From contig NZ_JAVHJU010000067.1 of the NCBI RefSeq assembly GCF_031082405.1, positions 186,001 to 250,000 of the forward strand: DNA of 64,000 nt, in the 5' to 3' direction. The position numbers and the translations under genes are program-made. Within the stretch, counting starts at the first letter, position 1. Every line of letters starts with the position of its first letter. The notes beneath the pieces are model-generated. The model searched no databases, was not told where the DNA came from, and saw only the letters and a program-made list of their open reading frames with translations. The stretch is from Amycolatopsis sp. A133. GTDB lineage: Bacteria; Actinomycetota; Actinomycetes; Mycobacteriales; Pseudonocardiaceae. Shown here in pieces: positions 31,155 to 39,319 of the stretch.

Positions 31155-32072
31155 ATGATCGAGGCGACAGCACTGACCAAGCGGTACGGCGCCACCACCG
31201 CGGTCAATGAACTGACGTTCACCGCGCGGTCGGGGCGCGTCACCGGGTTCCTCGGCCCGAACGGCGCCGGCAAGTCCACGACGATGCGGCTGATCCTCGG
31301 CCTCGACAGCCCCGACGCGGGCACCGTCCTCGTCGACGGCGAGCCGTACCGGCAGCTGAAAGATCCACTGAGGACGGTCGGCGCGATGCTGGACGCCACC
31401 TGGCGCCACCCCGGCCGCAGCGGGCGCGACCACCTGCGCTGGCTGGCCGCGACCAACGGCATCCCGGACAAGCGCGTCGAAGAGGTGCTCGCGCTGGTCG
31501 GGCTCACCAGCGTCGGCAAGACGCGCGTCCTGCAGTATTCGCTGGGCATGCAGCAGCGGCTGGGGATCGCCGCGGCGATGCTCGGCGACCCGCGCGTGCT
31601 GCTGTTCGACGAACCGGTGAACGGCCTCGACCCCGAGGGCATGGCCTGGATCCGGCAGCTGCTGCACGCGCTGGCCGCCGAGGGCCGGACCGTGTTCGTC
31701 TCCAGCCACCTGCTGCCCGAGATGGCGCAAACCGCGCAGGACCTGGTGGTGATCGGCCGCGGCAGGCTGATCTACCAGGGCACGATGGACGAGTTCATCG
31801 CGCAGACGAGTGAACACGGCGTCCGCGTGCGCACCCCGCACGCCGACGAGCTGCGGACGGCGCTGACCGGGCAGGCCGAGTTCACCGAAGCCGACGGCGC
31901 TTTTGTGGTCTCCGGGCTGGACAGCGACCGGATCGGGCAGCTCGCCTTCGACGCCGGCGCGACACTGCACGAGCTGAGCCCGGTCACCGGCTCGCTCGAG
32001 CAGGCGTACCTCGACCTCACCCGGGACGCCGTCGAATTCCCCGCGGTGACTTCCCCGGAGGCTTCGCGATGA
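31155..32072 (+). CDS. ABC-2 type exporter ATPase (unit 2)
   Basis: A 305-aa paralogue of the unit 1 ATPase: MIEATALTKRYGATTAVNEL, GPNGAGKST, LQYSLGMQQRLGIAAAMLGD, LLFDEPVNGLDPEG, VFVSSHLLPEM, and LHELSPVTGSLEQAYLDLT. ATG 31155 is fixed by GGGGGAG just upstream and by alignment with unit 1. Its stop overlaps the permease start (ATGA, 32069-32072), whereas unit 1 has a 17-bp gap. Confidence 0.9.
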   Translation: MIEATALTKRYGATTAVNELTFTARSGRVTGFLGPNGAGKSTTMRLILGLDSPDAGTVLVDGEPYRQLKDPLRTVGAMLDATWRHPGRSGRDHLRWLAATNGIPDKRVEEVLALVGLTSVGKTRVLQYSLGMQQRLGIAAAMLGDPRVLLFDEPVNGLDPEGMAWIRQLLHALAAEGRTVFVSSHLLPEMAQTAQDLVVIGRGRLIYQGTMDEFIAQTSEHGVRVRTPHADELRTALTGQAEFTEADGAFVVSGLDSDRIGQLAFDAGATLHELSPVTGSLEQAYLDLTRDAVEFPAVTSPEASR

Positions 32073-32824
32073 TCACCAACCTGCTCCGCGCCGAGCGCAT
32101 CAAGCTCTTCAGCACCCGCGCGCCGTGGTGGTGCCTGGCCATCGCGCTCGTCGCGCCGCTCGCCTTCACCGCGCTGTTCTTCGCGCTGGCCGGCCCGGAG
32201 ATCCCGCCGACCGTCGGCAACACCCAGCTCGCGAGCGGCAACGGCCGGACCGTGCTGCTCGTCCTCGCGGTGCTCGCGACCGCGTCGGAGTTCAACTGGG
32301 GCACCATGCGGCTGACGTTCCAGGCGGTGCCGAGCCGGGTGCCCGCGCTGCTGGCCAAGCTGGCGGTCGTCAGCGCGGTCGGCGCGGTGCTCGGCCTGGT
32401 CGTCGGCTTCGGTTCGTGGGGGCTGGCGTCGCTGGTGCAGCCCGACGCCGACCTCTCGCTGAACACGGCCGAGGAGTGGCGCTCGGTGCTCGGCCAGAGC
32501 CTGGTCTTCCTGTTCACCGCGGTGGCCGGGGTCGGCGTTGCGCTCCTGCTGCGCAGCGTCGCCTTCGCGCTGACGGTGGTCCTCGTGTGGACGCAGGTGC
32601 TGGAAGCCGTGCTCGTCATCATCCCGGGCGTCGGCAAGCAGATCTACCAGTGGATGCCGTTCCACGCCGCCGACGAGTTCGTCGGGGCGGGTGGGTTCGC
32701 CGCGGGACCGCTGGGGCTGCCGGCCGCGCCGCTCGGCCCGTGGGGCTACCTCGGTTACTTCGCGGCGATCACCGTTGCCCTGTTCGTGGCCGGCGTGCTC
32801 GTCACGGCACGGCGCGACGCCTGA
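32069..32824 (+). CDS. ABC-2 type exporter permease (unit 2)
   Basis: A 251-aa permease aligned with unit 1: MITNLLRAERIKLFSTRAPW, SEFNWGTMRLTFQAVPSR, then six helices and the ending VTARRDA (unit 1 ends AKKRDA). The tandem duplication of ATPase plus permease is clear; divergence is enough to suggest different substrates or heteromer formation. Confidence 0.88.
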   Translation: MITNLLRAERIKLFSTRAPWWCLAIALVAPLAFTALFFALAGPEIPPTVGNTQLASGNGRTVLLVLAVLATASEFNWGTMRLTFQAVPSRVPALLAKLAVVSAVGAVLGLVVGFGSWGLASLVQPDADLSLNTAEEWRSVLGQSLVFLFTAVAGVGVALLLRSVAFALTVVLVWTQVLEAVLVIIPGVGKQIYQWMPFHAADEFVGAGGFAAGPLGLPAAPLGPWGYLGYFAAITVALFVAGVLVTARRDA

Positions 32825-32856
32825 GCGTGACGGCGGTCTCAATACCGCAGAAAACC

Positions 32857-32866
32857 TTGTTAACAA
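32857..32866. promoter_or_regulatory. TTGTTAACAA palindrome upstream of the leader ORF
   Basis: A perfect 10-bp palindrome 14 bp upstream of the short ORF at 32881, directly before its Shine-Dalgarno. It is AT-rich for this genome and is a weak operator candidate. Confidence 0.3.
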
Positions 32867-32880
32867 AAGGTGAAACAACT

Positions 32881-32934
32881 GTGGCTTCTCTCACAGGCAC
32901 CGGACATACTGCTACGACCAGGCAAGATTCATAA
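32881..32934 (+). CDS. Candidate 17-codon leader peptide
   Basis: GTG start preceded by AGGTGA at good spacing, encoding MASLTGTGHTATTRQDS and ending in TAA. It lies 43 bp before the next gene, whose start has an unusually perfect Shine-Dalgarno. Codon choice at third positions is not strongly G/C (for example TCT, ACA, GGA, CAT, ACT), unlike the neighbours, so it may be a regulatory uORF or chance. No regulatory amino-acid run is obvious; Thr (5 of 17) is enriched. Confidence 0.35.
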   Translation: MASLTGTGHTATTRQDS

Positions 32935-32977
32935 GGGAAGGCACCGGACCCGTCTGAACTCCCCCTGGAGGTGATCC

Positions 32978-33553
32978 TTGACGGTGGACACCGGGCAAGA
33001 ATTGGGCAGCACGATTCCCCGAGCCCGCGTCGAAGACGACGCTCCCCGGCTCGAACCGATGTTGGACCTCGAATGGTCGCGGGCGATCGAACTCCCGCAG
33101 GCCGCCATGACGGCGGCGACGCCCGCCGAACTCCGCCGGGCTTGGGTGCACCGCGCGCCCGAAGATCGTGTCCTGGCCCTGTTCCGCGCTTCGGCCGGGA
33201 TGGCGGGACCGATGCCCGCGCCGTGGTGGCTGCGCGCGATGGCGGACGGCAAGCTCGATTCGCGGGAACAGGGTTTCCGCGTCGAGGACCGGATCGCGCA
33301 ACTGCTCGGCAGGCGCCCGGGCTGGGAATTCGTCCCGTGGGCCGCGGACGGCGAATCCGGCTACTGGGAGTTCATGCCGTCCGAACGCGGGCAATCGGGA
33401 CACGCGATTCCCACGACTGTGATGAACACCGACCGGCACCCGGGCTGGATCGACGTCCTGCCGGCGCACACCGGCCGGACACCGGACCCGATCCCGGTCG
33501 CCGGATTGGCCGGGCTGCGCTCTCGTCTCGGGGTGTTCGAAGCCGTTCGTTAA
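32978..33553 (+). CDS. Hypothetical protein, 191 aa
   Basis: Not recognised. It is soluble with no signal. Distinct stretches are LDLEWSRAIELPQAAMTAAT, AELRRAWVHRAPEDRVLALF, VEDRIAQLLGRRPGWEFVPW and GYWEFMPSERGQSGHAIPTT. The start is TTG 32978, set by GGAGGTGATC upstream, a near-complete match to the 16S anti-SD. An efficient ribosome site with a weak TTG start is unusual. A short possible leader ORF precedes it, and trmB follows 62 bp downstream. Confidence 0.65.
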   Translation: MTVDTGQELGSTIPRARVEDDAPRLEPMLDLEWSRAIELPQAAMTAATPAELRRAWVHRAPEDRVLALFRASAGMAGPMPAPWWLRAMADGKLDSREQGFRVEDRIAQLLGRRPGWEFVPWAADGESGYWEFMPSERGQSGHAIPTTVMNTDRHPGWIDVLPAHTGRTPDPIPVAGLAGLRSRLGVFEAVR

Positions 33554-33615
33554 TCCATCCATGCCCCCGCCACCACCCTCAACGGAGGCGCTGCGCGCCC
33601 AGCTACATTCCAGTC

Positions 33616-34311
33616 GTGGAAAACGAAGACGGACGTCGGCTGCGCAGCGTGGTCAGTTACGTCAAGCGCGGTGGCCGGATGACCGTCGGGCAGCAGCGGG
33701 CGTGGGACGAACACTGGCCGCGGCTGGGCCGCACGGTGAGCGAGCTGCCCGAGGGGCCGCTCGACTTCACCGCGTGGTTCGGCCGCGAAGCGCCGGTGAT
33801 GCTGGAAATCGGCTCCGGCATGGGCGAGACGACGTCGCAGCTGGCCGCCGCGGCACCGGAGCTGAACTACGTCGCGGCCGAGGTCTACGACCCGGGCCTC
33901 GGCCAGCTGATGCTGCGCGCCGAAAACCTCGGTGTCAAAAACCTGCGGCTCCTGCACGGCGACGCCGTCGTGCTGCTCACCGAGCACGTCGAGCCGGAGA
34001 CGCTGCACGGGGTGCGGTTGTTCTTCCCCGACCCGTGGCCGAAGAAGAAGCACCACAAGCGGCGGATCGTGCAGCCGTCGTTCGCGGCGCTCGTCGCGTC
34101 GCGGCTCGCGCCCGGCGGCACCTTCCACCTGGCGACCGACTGGGAGAACTACGCCGAGCAGATGCTGGCGGTCTGCTCCGGCGAACCCGCGCTGCGCAAC
34201 CGGTACGACGGCTGGGCACCGCGACCGGACTGGCGGCCGGTGACGAAGTTCGAGCAGCGCGCCGACGTCGAAGGCCGCGTCTCGCACGACCTCATCTTCG
34301 AAAAGCGCTAG
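33616..34311 (+). CDS. trmB: tRNA (guanine-N7-)-methyltransferase
   Basis: A 231-aa TrmB that methylates G46 in the tRNA variable loop using SAM. The SAM-binding motif LEIGSGMGE, the acidic AAEVYDPGLGQL, the HGDAVVLL motif and the family signature FFPDPWPKKKHHKRRIVQ are present, then HLATDWENYAEQML and a C-terminal TKFEQR. GTG 33616 is chosen because TACATT (33604-33609) ends 6 nt before it; no Shine-Dalgarno exists, so the transcript should be leaderless. It converges on an ABC permease across a double-palindrome terminator. Confidence 0.95.
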   Translation: MENEDGRRLRSVVSYVKRGGRMTVGQQRAWDEHWPRLGRTVSELPEGPLDFTAWFGREAPVMLEIGSGMGETTSQLAAAAPELNYVAAEVYDPGLGQLMLRAENLGVKNLRLLHGDAVVLLTEHVEPETLHGVRLFFPDPWPKKKHHKRRIVQPSFAALVASRLAPGGTFHLATDWENYAEQMLAVCSGEPALRNRYDGWAPRPDWRPVTKFEQRADVEGRVSHDLIFEKR

Positions 34312-34367
34312 CGCACTTTCACGTGAAAGTGACGCTCCCTGGTCGTCACTTTCACGTGAAAGTGCGC
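34311..34367. terminator. Double-palindrome bidirectional terminator
   Basis: Perfect 24-bp arms (34311-34334 and 34344-34367) with a 9-base loop. Each arm contains the 18-bp palindrome CACTTTCACGTGAAAGTG. It starts on the last base of the trmB stop and lies 33 bp from the stop of the convergent permease gene. Confidence 0.88.
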
Positions 34368-34399
34368 GGTTCGCCCCTCCCCCGACAGAGGGGCGAACA

Positions 34400-36649
34400 C
34401 TATTCGTCGGCCAGCGGCTCGGCCTGGACCCGCTTGAGCGCGGGGGTGCAGACCGACGCGCCGAGCAGGGCCACCCCGACGCCGAGCACGACCGGCGCCA
34501 GCAGCCACGGGCTGAGCACGATGCCCCGTGGGTCCACCATGCTGTAGAGCCCAACGCCGACGAGTACCCCGACGATTCCCGCGCCGATGGTGGCGACCAG
34601 AGCCGGCAGCGCGGCTTCCATCCGCAACGCCCTCGCCAGCACCCGCACCGGGGTGCCCGCGGCCATCAGCGCCCCGAAGGTGCGGCGGCGGTCCATCACC
34701 GAGCCCGCGGTCGCGACCGCGGCACTGCAGCCGGCCAGGACACCCGCCGCGATCAGCCCGATCACCGTGACCCGGCGCAGGTCGCCGAGCTCGGTCTCCT
34801 GGTTGAACAGGTACTGGTCGCGGCTGCCGACCTCCGCACCGGCCGCCGGTCCGCCCAGGGCCGTCCGGACGGTCTCGCGGTTCGCGTCGGTGGTCGCCGC
34901 GACGACGGTGTAGTCCTTCGGCGTGAAGCCGTCCGGCAGCGTGGCCGGGTCGACGACGAACGAGCCGGACAGGTCGGCATCGGGGTAGTGGACGGCTTCC
35001 ACCCGCGTCCCCGACTTCGCGGCCGTCGCCGGGCTGTCCCAGTTCGCGGCGAACTTGTACTGCGCCAGGTCGATCGCCGAGTCGCCGAAGACGGCCGGCC
35101 CGCCCGTGCAGTTCTCCGGCGAGAGCCCGAAGCGGGTCAGCTTGACGGCGTCGGCGCAGGTCATCACCAGCGCACGGTGGCCGTAGCGGTTGTCGCCACT
35201 ACCCCGGACGAGGTAGACCTCGCCGACCGCGACCGCCTTCTCGTTCTGGCCGTACTTCTGCAGGGACGCGTTGGCCTCGTCGACGATCTTGCCCGCGTGC
35301 CCGCCGTCGGTGTCGACGTAGAGCACGGAGTCGGCGAAGGACCGCCCGCCGCCGGCCATCGATTCGAACGTCGGCAGCAGCGTCAGCGCCATCGACCCGG
35401 CGAACACCGCCAGCACGATCCCGGCGGACGCGCGGTAGGCGCCCTTCGGGTCGTCGCGCAGGCGACGGCCGGCGAGCAGCGCGGACGGGCGCCGCCAGGC
35501 CCGGACGAACGTGCCGCCGACCGCCGACGTCACCCACGGCCCCACGATCGCGGCCGAGCCGACCAGCAGGAACAGGCCCGCCATGACCAGCCCGATGCCG
35601 CCGGATTCCTCGACCGTCGTCACCGCGATGAGGAAGAAGGCCCCGGCCGCGGGCAGCGCCAGCAGCCGCCACCAGTGCAACGGCTTCTTCGAGTGGCCGC
35701 CGGTGGCGAACAGCGGGTTCTTGAGCACACGACGCAGGCCGAGGACGCCGGCCAGCACCACGAGCACCGGGATGGCCAAGACGATGAACACCGTCAGGCC
35801 GACCGGCAGCGCGAAGTCGGCCGCCAGCCAGGTGCCGCCGCCCCACGGCACGAACGACGCGAGGCCGTGCAGCGCCGGGCTGATCAGCAGACCGAGCAGC
35901 GCCCCGATCCCGGCCGACAACGTCGTCTCGGCCGCCACCATGTTCGTGACCTGCCCCGGGGTCGCGCCGGCCAGCCGGATCGCGGCGAGCCGCCGTTCCC
36001 GCCGGGCCGCGGTGAGCCGGGCCGATGACGCGACCAGCACCAGGCTCGGCACCAGCAGCACGATGATCCCGACCCAGGACAGCAGCATGAGCAGGGCGTC
36101 CGGGCTGGCTTTCCCGCTCGGGAAGCCCGCCACCTGGGACGAGTTCTCCGGCATCGCGTCCGGGGTGTGCCCGGTGAGGGCGACGAGCTGCTCCGGGAAG
36201 CGGAGGCCGTCTTCGGTGAGCGCGCCGACGGGTTTGCCGAACCGGTCGCCGAGCTGCCCGGCCGGATTGGCCTGCAGGAGCCGGCCGAGCGCGGGCGACA
36301 CGACCGTCTCGCCCGGTCCCGGCAGCTGCGGCACGCCCGGCGGCAGCGGGATCTCGGCCGCGGCGGCCCCGGGGGCGAGCGCGACGTCGACGCGGATGAT
36401 CTGCTTGCCTTCGAAGTAGTCCTTCGACTCGTTGAAGACCATCTTGGCCGGGGCGTCGGAGCCGCGGCTGTAGAACTGCTCGCCCTGCCAAAGAGCGCGC
36501 TGCTCGCGGTTCTGCGTGGCGAACGGCAACGTCGCCAGCAGCAGCACCAGCCCGGTCGCGACGGCCACCCCGATCGCGGTGAGGATCGCCGACGTCCGGG
36601 TCCGCCGGTCCACCCTCAGCACCCGCAGGGCGATCTGGAGCGAGTTCAT
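34400..36649 (-). CDS. FtsX-like ABC exporter permease (large)
   Basis: A 749-aa permease with FtsX-type helix groups: one N-terminal helix (RRTRTSAILTAIGVAVATGL), a long extracytoplasmic domain, three helices with the typical RRERRLAAIRLAGATPGQVT loop, and a second group near the C-terminus with DRRRTFGALMAAGTPVRVLA. It is a two-fold version of the FtsX domain as in BceB/MacB-type exporters. ATG 36649 overlaps the stop of the ATPase (ATGA). The two genes are divergent from a two-component system, an arrangement common for antimicrobial-peptide or lipid exporters. Confidence 0.85.
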   Translation of the reverse strand: MNSLQIALRVLRVDRRTRTSAILTAIGVAVATGLVLLLATLPFATQNREQRALWQGEQFYSRGSDAPAKMVFNESKDYFEGKQIIRVDVALAPGAAAAEIPLPPGVPQLPGPGETVVSPALGRLLQANPAGQLGDRFGKPVGALTEDGLRFPEQLVALTGHTPDAMPENSSQVAGFPSGKASPDALLMLLSWVGIIVLLVPSLVLVASSARLTAARRERRLAAIRLAGATPGQVTNMVAAETTLSAGIGALLGLLISPALHGLASFVPWGGGTWLAADFALPVGLTVFIVLAIPVLVVLAGVLGLRRVLKNPLFATGGHSKKPLHWWRLLALPAAGAFFLIAVTTVEESGGIGLVMAGLFLLVGSAAIVGPWVTSAVGGTFVRAWRRPSALLAGRRLRDDPKGAYRASAGIVLAVFAGSMALTLLPTFESMAGGGRSFADSVLYVDTDGGHAGKIVDEANASLQKYGQNEKAVAVGEVYLVRGSGDNRYGHRALVMTCADAVKLTRFGLSPENCTGGPAVFGDSAIDLAQYKFAANWDSPATAAKSGTRVEAVHYPDADLSGSFVVDPATLPDGFTPKDYTVVAATTDANRETVRTALGGPAAGAEVGSRDQYLFNQETELGDLRRVTVIGLIAAGVLAGCSAAVATAGSVMDRRRTFGALMAAGTPVRVLARALRMEAALPALVATIGAGIVGVLVGVGLYSMVDPRGIVLSPWLLAPVVLGVGVALLGASVCTPALKRVQAEPLADE

Positions 36650-37347
36650 GCCGCGAGCCTCGTCGCGATCAGGCCGTCTCGGATGGAGACGGTCTTGGGC
36701 ATCGACTCGGCCAGCTCGCGGTCGTGCGTCACCACGATCACCGCGGCCCCGGTCTCGTGGGCCGCGCCGAGGAGGGCGTCCATCGTCTCGCGGCCGGTGC
36801 GCGTGTCGAGCGCGCCGGTCGGCTCGTCGGCGAAGATGACCTTCGGCCGGTGGGTCAGCGCCCGCGCGATCGCGACGCGCTGGGCCTCGCCGCCGGACAG
36901 CTCGCCGGGACGGCGGCGTTCCTTGCCGGCCAAGCCGAGGCGCGCGAGCCACTGGCGGCCGGCGTCGATGGCCTCCTTGCGGCCGAGCCCGGCCAGCAGC
37001 GACGGCAGCGCGACGTTCTCTTCGGCCGACAGCTCCGCGACCAGCATCCCCGACTGGAACACGAACCCGAACTCGGTGCGGCGCAGTTCGCTGCGCTTCT
37101 TCTCGCCGAGGTGGTCGATCCGCTGCCCCGCCAGGAAGATCTGCCCGTCGTCGGCGCGGAGGATGCCGGCCAGGACGTGCAGCAGCGACGTCTTGCCCGA
37201 GCCCGACGGCCCGACGATGGCGACGGCGTCCCGCGGCTGGATGTCGATGTCGATGCCGGCCAGTGCGTACTGGGTGCCGTAGCGCTTCACCAGCCCGCGG
37301 CCGGACAGCACCGGGCCGTTCGTCGCATGTGGAGTGTTCGGGTCCAC
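36646..37347 (-). CDS. LolD/MacB-type ABC ATP-binding protein
   Basis: A 233-aa ATPase: Walker A GPSGSGKTS, Q-loop GFVFQSGMLVAELSAEENV, signature ELSGGEAQRVAIARAL, Walker B VIFADEPTGALD and VIVVTHDRELA. GTG 37347 has GGGAG upstream. It forms the energiser of the FtsX-type exporter. The 181-bp divergent region upstream holds a 20-bp palindrome at 37453-37472. Confidence 0.92.
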   Translation of the reverse strand: MDPNTPHATNGPVLSGRGLVKRYGTQYALAGIDIDIQPRDAVAIVGPSGSGKTSLLHVLAGILRADDGQIFLAGQRIDHLGEKKRSELRRTEFGFVFQSGMLVAELSAEENVALPSLLAGLGRKEAIDAGRQWLARLGLAGKERRRPGELSGGEAQRVAIARALTHRPKVIFADEPTGALDTRTGRETMDALLGAAHETGAAVIVVTHDRELAESMPKTVSIRDGLIATRLAA

Positions 37348-37452
37348 GAAAGTTCTCCCTGCGGTTCATCGGTTCGGATCTTGCTGCCGATGAGCTTCGC
37401 CGAGATCGGGGCGCGTCCACTTCGGGCAGACGGCCAGTCACACCCCGGGGCG

Positions 37453-37472
37453 CCTCGGCCGATCGGCCGAGG
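37453..37472. promoter_or_regulatory. 20-bp perfect palindrome between exporter and two-component genes
   Basis: CCTCGGCCGATCGGCCGAGG is a perfect palindrome centred in the divergent region, 57 bp from the kinase start and 105 bp from the ATPase start. A second, looser dyad TCATCGG...CCGATGA lies at 37366-37393. A binding site for the response regulator is inferred. Confidence 0.55.
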
Positions 37473-37528
37473 GAGGGCGGGCCACTCGGCCAAGGTGCGG
37501 GTACCGGGGAATCACGTAACGTCACGTT

Positions 37529-39319
37529 GTGCCCGCCGCGCCTGTCCCGAAAACGCTCTCCACCCGCGCCACCGCCCTGGTGCGGCGCATCGGCGTGCCC
37601 TCGGCCGTCCTGTTCGCCGCGCTGCTGTTCGACCTCATCTACACGACGCAGGCGGCGCTCGACGACCACGGCCCGCGCTTCGTCGACTTCGGTTTGCTTC
37701 CCGGCATCTTCGCGATGGTGGCCTGCGGGCTCTGGGCCCAGCGGCGCGCCGCCGTCGCCGGGGTGGCCGGCGGCGGGGTGCTGGTGCTCTCCACCCTCTT
37801 CATCCACGCGTTCGGCATCCCGCCGTACTCCAGCGTGCTGCCGAAGGTGACCATCACCGAGGTCGTGGCCGGGGTGCTGATGGTCTACTACGTGGCCCGC
37901 CGGGCGCGGGCGGGCGTGGCGTTCTGCGTGGCCGGCTTCCTGGTCTTCGCCGGCCTCGTCGCCGTCTTCGGCCGGTACGCGGGCGTCGGCGAAATCGACA
38001 GCGGCACGGGCACCCAGGCGCTGCTGTTCGGCCTGCTGCTGCTCATCGGCCCGCTGGTGCCCGCGATCGCGGGCCGTGACCGCGGCCCGCGCGCCGACCC
38101 GCGGACCCGGCGGCTGCGTCGGGTGAACGAACTGGCGATGGGGCAGTGGCCGCTGATGGGGCTGCTCGCCTTCGCGCTGCTGTTCGAGTTCGGCTACACG
38201 TACTCGAACACCGCCCGCGGGTTCCCGATCCTGTTCTGCTCGATCATCGCGGCCGTGATCGCGGTGCTGTCCCCGCGGCGGCCCGCGGACGCGCTGCTCG
38301 GCCTCGCCGGGATCATGCTGCTGTCCGCGGTCATCACGCCGTTCCTGCAGCTGCGCTCGTTCGACTACCCGGTGCCGGGCGGGGTGCCCGCCACGCAGAT
38401 CGTCGCCGGCATGGGCGTGGTGGTGAACCTGACCCGGGCCCGCGGGCTGAGCCAGTCCTGGGCGCGGGTCGCCGTGCTCTCGAGCGTCGTCGCGCTCGCG
38501 GCGATCCTCAACTCCGACGCGCGCGACGGCCTGCAGACCGACCCCCAGACCCTGTCGATCCTCGCCTTCGCCGCGACACTGATGCTGGGCATCTCGATCG
38601 CCGTCGGCCTGATGCTGCGGTCGCGGGACGCCGAGCGCACCACGGCCGTCCAGTCGGCGGTGAGCGACGCGCAGACCGCCGAGCGGATGGCACTGGCCCG
38701 CGAACTCCACGACGTCGTCGCCCACCACGTCACCGGGATCGTCGTGCAGGCGCAGGCCGCCAGGATGATGGCCGAGAAGAACCCGCAGATCGCGGTGGAA
38801 GCGATGGGCCGGATCGAGAACGCCGGTGTCGAGGCGCTGGCGGCGATGCGGCGGCTGGTCCGCTCGATGCGCGGCGACGCGCCGGCGGGGTCGAGCGAGT
38901 TCAGCGAGCAGGCGACCACCGACCTCGGCGCCGACCTGCGGAAGCTGGTCGAGAGCGCCAACCACGGCGTGCCGACGTCGATGCACCTCGACCTGCCGCC
39001 GGACCTGCCGCACGAGGTCGGCCGCTCGGCCCTGCGGCTGGTGCAGGAGTCGCTGACGAACGTCGGCAAGCACGCCGCCGACGCGACCGAGGCGTTCGTC
39101 GTCGCCGAAGTGGGGGGCGGCGAACTGCACCTGCGGGTGACCGACAACGGGCGCGCGACGGCGCACCGGCCGGCCGGCGGATCGGGCGGCTACGGTCTGG
39201 TCGGCATGCGCGAACGCGTCGCGCTGCTCAAGGGCCGGCTGTCGGCCGGGCGGGGCCCGGACGGCGGCTGGCGCGTCGAAGCTTGGCTGCCGCTGGCCGC
39301 TACGGAAGGGGACGAGTGA
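37529..39319 (+). CDS. Sensor histidine kinase (NarL type, multipass)
   Basis: A 596-aa kinase. The first 370 residues hold about ten to twelve membrane helices in two sets (SAVLFAALLFDLIYTTQAAL; LPGIFAMVACGLW; and LMGLLAFALLFEFGYTYSNT). The H-box is ERMALARELHDVVAHHVTGIVV, followed by an ATPase domain with LVQESLTNVGKHA, LRVTDNGRA and GLVGMRERVALLKGRL. GTG 37529 follows TAACGT by exactly 6 nt, a leaderless arrangement. The stop overlaps the regulator start (GTGA). It probably senses a membrane or cell-envelope signal for the divergent exporter. Confidence 0.9.
   Translation: MPAAPVPKTLSTRATALVRRIGVPSAVLFAALLFDLIYTTQAALDDHGPRFVDFGLLPGIFAMVACGLWAQRRAAVAGVAGGGVLVLSTLFIHAFGIPPYSSVLPKVTITEVVAGVLMVYYVARRARAGVAFCVAGFLVFAGLVAVFGRYAGVGEIDSGTGTQALLFGLLLLIGPLVPAIAGRDRGPRADPRTRRLRRVNELAMGQWPLMGLLAFALLFEFGYTYSNTARGFPILFCSIIAAVIAVLSPRRPADALLGLAGIMLLSAVITPFLQLRSFDYPVPGGVPATQIVAGMGVVVNLTRARGLSQSWARVAVLSSVVALAAILNSDARDGLQTDPQTLSILAFAATLMLGISIAVGLMLRSRDAERTTAVQSAVSDAQTAERMALARELHDVVAHHVTGIVVQAQAARMMAEKNPQIAVEAMGRIENAGVEALAAMRRLVRSMRGDAPAGSSEFSEQATTDLGADLRKLVESANHGVPTSMHLDLPPDLPHEVGRSALRLVQESLTNVGKHAADATEAFVVAEVGGGELHLRVTDNGRATAHRPAGGSGGYGLVGMRERVALLKGRLSAGRGPDGGWRVEAWLPLAATEGDE

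Noticed and set aside
33550..34554. Leftward frame containing two LSRES words
   Set aside because: It reads through the double-palindrome terminator and antisense to trmB; the repeated LSRES is just the translated palindrome.
34400..39166. A 1588-codon open frame on the minus strand
   Set aside because: Only 34400-36649 is a gene. The rest runs antisense to the histidine kinase and through the ATPase in a wrong frame; such long frames are a by-product of G/C-rich third positions.
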